Source: Phylloscopus collybita (Eukaryota > Chordata > Aves > Passeriformes > Phylloscopidae). From it: 64,000 nt of DNA. Both the position numbers and the translations under genes were made by a program. Below the pieces are notes generated by a model. That model saw nothing but the letters and a program-made list of their open reading frames with translations, had not been told where the DNA came from and did no database searches. The stretch is from assembly GCA_027886175.1 (NCBI GenBank), contig JAJNNQ010000026.1:21296001-21360000 (forward strand), in the 5' to 3' direction. This document shows positions 61,501 through 64,000 of the stretch, in pieces. The stretch's first letter is position 1; every line of letters begins with the position of its first letter.

Positions 61501-63389
61501 GTAAGTTCATTTTAAATGAAAAAGCAAAACACAGTAAATTTGGTAGACAGTTTGTGTTTTCTCAGGAAAGTGAATTTGCTTGTACAAAAGACAAAGCACA
61601 GCAACAAAACTGGCTTCAGAGATTAAATTTTTATTCTGTCTTGGTACCCAACACTTGCTGAAGTTTGTGGCCAAGTTTCTAGCAGCTGTTTCACACACTG
61701 ACTGTTAAAGGGCAAGTACCCTTACACTTCTCCATAACCCTTGCCTGGCAAGTCAGCCATGACTTGCCAGCAAGGTCTTAGAATAATCTTACATGACAGT
61801 GAGAGTTTGCTAAAGTGAAGCCTTCATAAGCTAAATTAAAACTTCTAATTGATCCTTCAGAGACTGGGTAGTATTAGAAATTTTGTAGGGTTTTTTTTTT
61901 ATTCATACTGTTATCCTTTGTTCAAACACATTGTTCATGTCAGCTAAAGAGTCAATAATTTTATCTTCCCTTACCAGTTCTCTTAAATTGATTGTAGGAG
62001 TGCCTTTTGTTTAATAACAAACTACAACCTAATTGGACTGATTGGGCATATTCCAAAGTTTTCCCTGAGTTCTTTATATTGCTAGGTTTGTTATCTTTAA
62101 TAATAGAGTGTCCTAGAAAATGAAAATCCTGGAGAATATGGGGAATTGGATGTCTTACGAGAATTGCCAAGTGGCTCCATATGGAGTCAGTCAGGATTCA
62201 GGAGAATTCAGCCAGAACTAAGCTGTCTTGTATTAAAAAAACCCCAGACCCTTCAAGTGTCTCTCCTTTGTGGAGTTTGTGCTTCAAAGGTTTATTAGCT
62301 TGAGCTGAGCATGATGTGAAAAGTCAAAGTAAGCTTGCAGTCAGTATAGCATCCAAGCATTAAGAAATGTGTGGGAATAATTGGTTTACTAACACTGGCT
62401 GTGTGCACAAGCACTTGGATAGTGCAGTGCAGGTGTTCTCAGGGTGGGAAGTTACAGCAATGGGGTATTGGGAGGTTGAGGCATATTCTCAGAGCAGTAC
62501 AGGGCATAGGGCATTCCAAAGCTGCTGACCCTGAACAAATGAAATCAGCCATCTTAAACTGACCTGAAGAGTCTTTGTCATATCCTGTGTTATTAATTTG
62601 GAAAATTGATGTCTTATGTAATATTCTAATTTTCTTACTCAAATGTGTGGATGGGATGCCCACATTCTGAGTACTAAAGCCATTATACAGAACATAGTAG
62701 TGTACCTGGAAGACTTGCATTTTGACCTGCATTTTTTGAAAGAAATTAAAGTGTGCATGTAATTTCTTGTAGAAGTTTTCAGTATTTTGAACATTCTATC
62801 CTGTGTTTTTAGAGTGGTGGGAGAACAGAATGGATGAAGAACAAAACTGAAGGAACTAAATAGCTCTTTTAAATTTTTTCAAAACATAATAACTGGTAAT
62901 AGATCATGGAGATACACAGACAGATAGGTATATTCAGAGAGGAAAATGGAGCTCCAGAGATCCAGTGTTAATGAAATCCACCTTAAGTAATATGAAAGAG
63001 AGATTAAAGATGAAAACCTGAGCTATTATTTGGACATTTAGACACTTTGCATGATTTGTATCCTAATCAACAATGAAAAATTATTATGATCATTTTTACA
63101 TTGGACATGCTTCTAATTATGTAGTTGTTCGCCAGTGATCCAGACTCCATATGCAATTAAACAGATTTTCATTACTTATTCTGAGTGCTTGTGTTTGACA
63201 GGCGTGACCTTCTTGAATTTAATATTAAGACATCAGTTAGTGCAGGCCCATTTATGGATCCCTTGCTTACATTATCTGGAGATAGAACTCCTGTCATCAA
63301 ATATCTCTCAAGCTATTCTGTTAAAAGTGGTTTAGATGCAGCAGTCTAGACCTTGCCTATTAGAATATTATTAGGGTTGTGGTGTGGTG

Positions 63390-63404
63390 TTTTTTTTTTT
63401 TTTT

Positions 63405-63440
<36 letters not shown>

Positions 63441-63470
63441 TTGGGTTGTTGTTGTTGTTGCTTTGTTCTC
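63390..63470. repeat. Poly(T) tract with (GTT)n tail
   Basis: A T15 run, one G, then about 34 T residues followed by GTT repeats. It is prone to length variation and assembly error. No transposon body was recognised next to it. Confidence 0.95.
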
Positions 63471-63843
63471 TCTCTTTGTTTAAAAAGCACTGTTGTTTTG
63501 TTGACCCTATTGGACCTAAAAAAAAAGCAGATGCATGCATAAGTAATAATTTTCTGTTATACTTTCTCACTGAAATAAAATTTTTATTTTAGTTAATAGC
63601 AACATTTGCTCAATTAGCCCAACTTCTTAAATGTCACTATTTGTTAAACACCTATATTTTATTTCTGCAGCAGTAGTTTTTCCTAGAAGTTTCATGACTG
63701 AAGCATTTTTATATATTCTCTTAACTGATATGTGGTGTCAGTAACTTGACTTAGGACTTTTCTTCAAAAGCATTTGCTAATCCTAGATTCCAATTGGAGC
63801 TGAACCTCTCATCCTCTTTTCTAAGAACTATGTTGGTTTTGTT

Positions 63844-63923
63844 CCATCCTTCCTTCCATCCTTCCTTCCGTCCTTCCTTTTGTCCTTCCTTCCTTCTGTC
63901 CTTCCCTCCCTCCCTCCCTCCCC
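63844..63923. repeat. (CCTT)n / (CCCT)n microsatellite
   Basis: About 80 bp of tetranucleotide units. CCTT with interspersed CCAT, CCGT and CTGT variants changes to CCCT units at the right end. Confidence 0.95.
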
Positions 63924-64000
63924 ATTGTTTGGGCTTTTTTTTCAGTGGTAAAACTGTGCATGTTTTCTTGGTTTCTTAGCACTGTTATATATTTCTACCC

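Larger units (their letters stand above)
61501..64000 (+). other. RNGTT: RNGTT intron 8 (partial)
   Basis: The intron runs off the right edge. It contains the poly(T)/(GTT)n tract at 63390-63470 and the CCTT/CCCT microsatellite at 63844-63923. No further RNGTT exon was recognised. Confidence 0.88.

Noticed and set aside
1..64000. CRISPR arrays, operons, tRNA or rRNA genes
   Set aside because: No regularly spaced direct repeats, no bacterial gene organisation, and no tRNA or rRNA signature seen; this is vertebrate nuclear DNA.

Overview
This is vertebrate nuclear DNA, almost certainly from a bird and quite possibly a songbird. It contains spliced protein genes with GT..AG introns and CpG-island promoters. 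It also has several CR1 LINE tails in both orientations, one ending in the avian ATTCTATG-type 3' repeat, and several LTR fragments of the kind usual in avian (especially passerine) genomes. No Alu- or B1-like SINEs are visible. The species cannot be fixed from the sequence alone.

Layout. Positions 1-12,850 are a gene desert downstream of PNRC1, with CR1 fragments, hairpin repeats and one candidate regulatory cluster. PNRC1 (minus strand, two coding exons, 13,572-14,958) shares a CpG-island promoter head-to-head with an intronless BORCS6 homologue (plus strand, 15,536-16,138). From 16.4 to 32.4 kb there is mostly AT-rich intergenic DNA, with one exception: a well-formed 3' splice site followed by an open reading stretch on the minus strand at about 30.36-30.59 kb, which I cannot assign to any gene. 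From 32.9 kb to the right edge lies the 5' part of RNGTT, the mRNA capping enzyme (plus strand). Its first eight coding exons are present, covering the whole RNA 5'-triphosphatase domain, the acidic linker and the start of the guanylyltransferase domain up to the KADG active site. The remaining exons lie beyond the window.

RNGTT's introns carry most of the mobile DNA: CR1 copies, solo-LTR-like elements (one with visible TATA box and poly(A) signal in the sense direction), long hairpins and simple repeats. The human neighbourhood on 6q15 also has RNGTT and PNRC1 as divergent neighbours, so that pair is conserved synteny. BORCS6, which in human is on 17p13, is the unexpected member here.

The genes do not form an operon-like unit. 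Functionally, RNGTT builds the mRNA cap and PNRC-family proteins act as nuclear receptor coactivators and decapping-linked adaptors. BORCS6 is a subunit of the BORC complex that positions lysosomes. Repeat names and boundaries are from memory of consensus features and are approximate.
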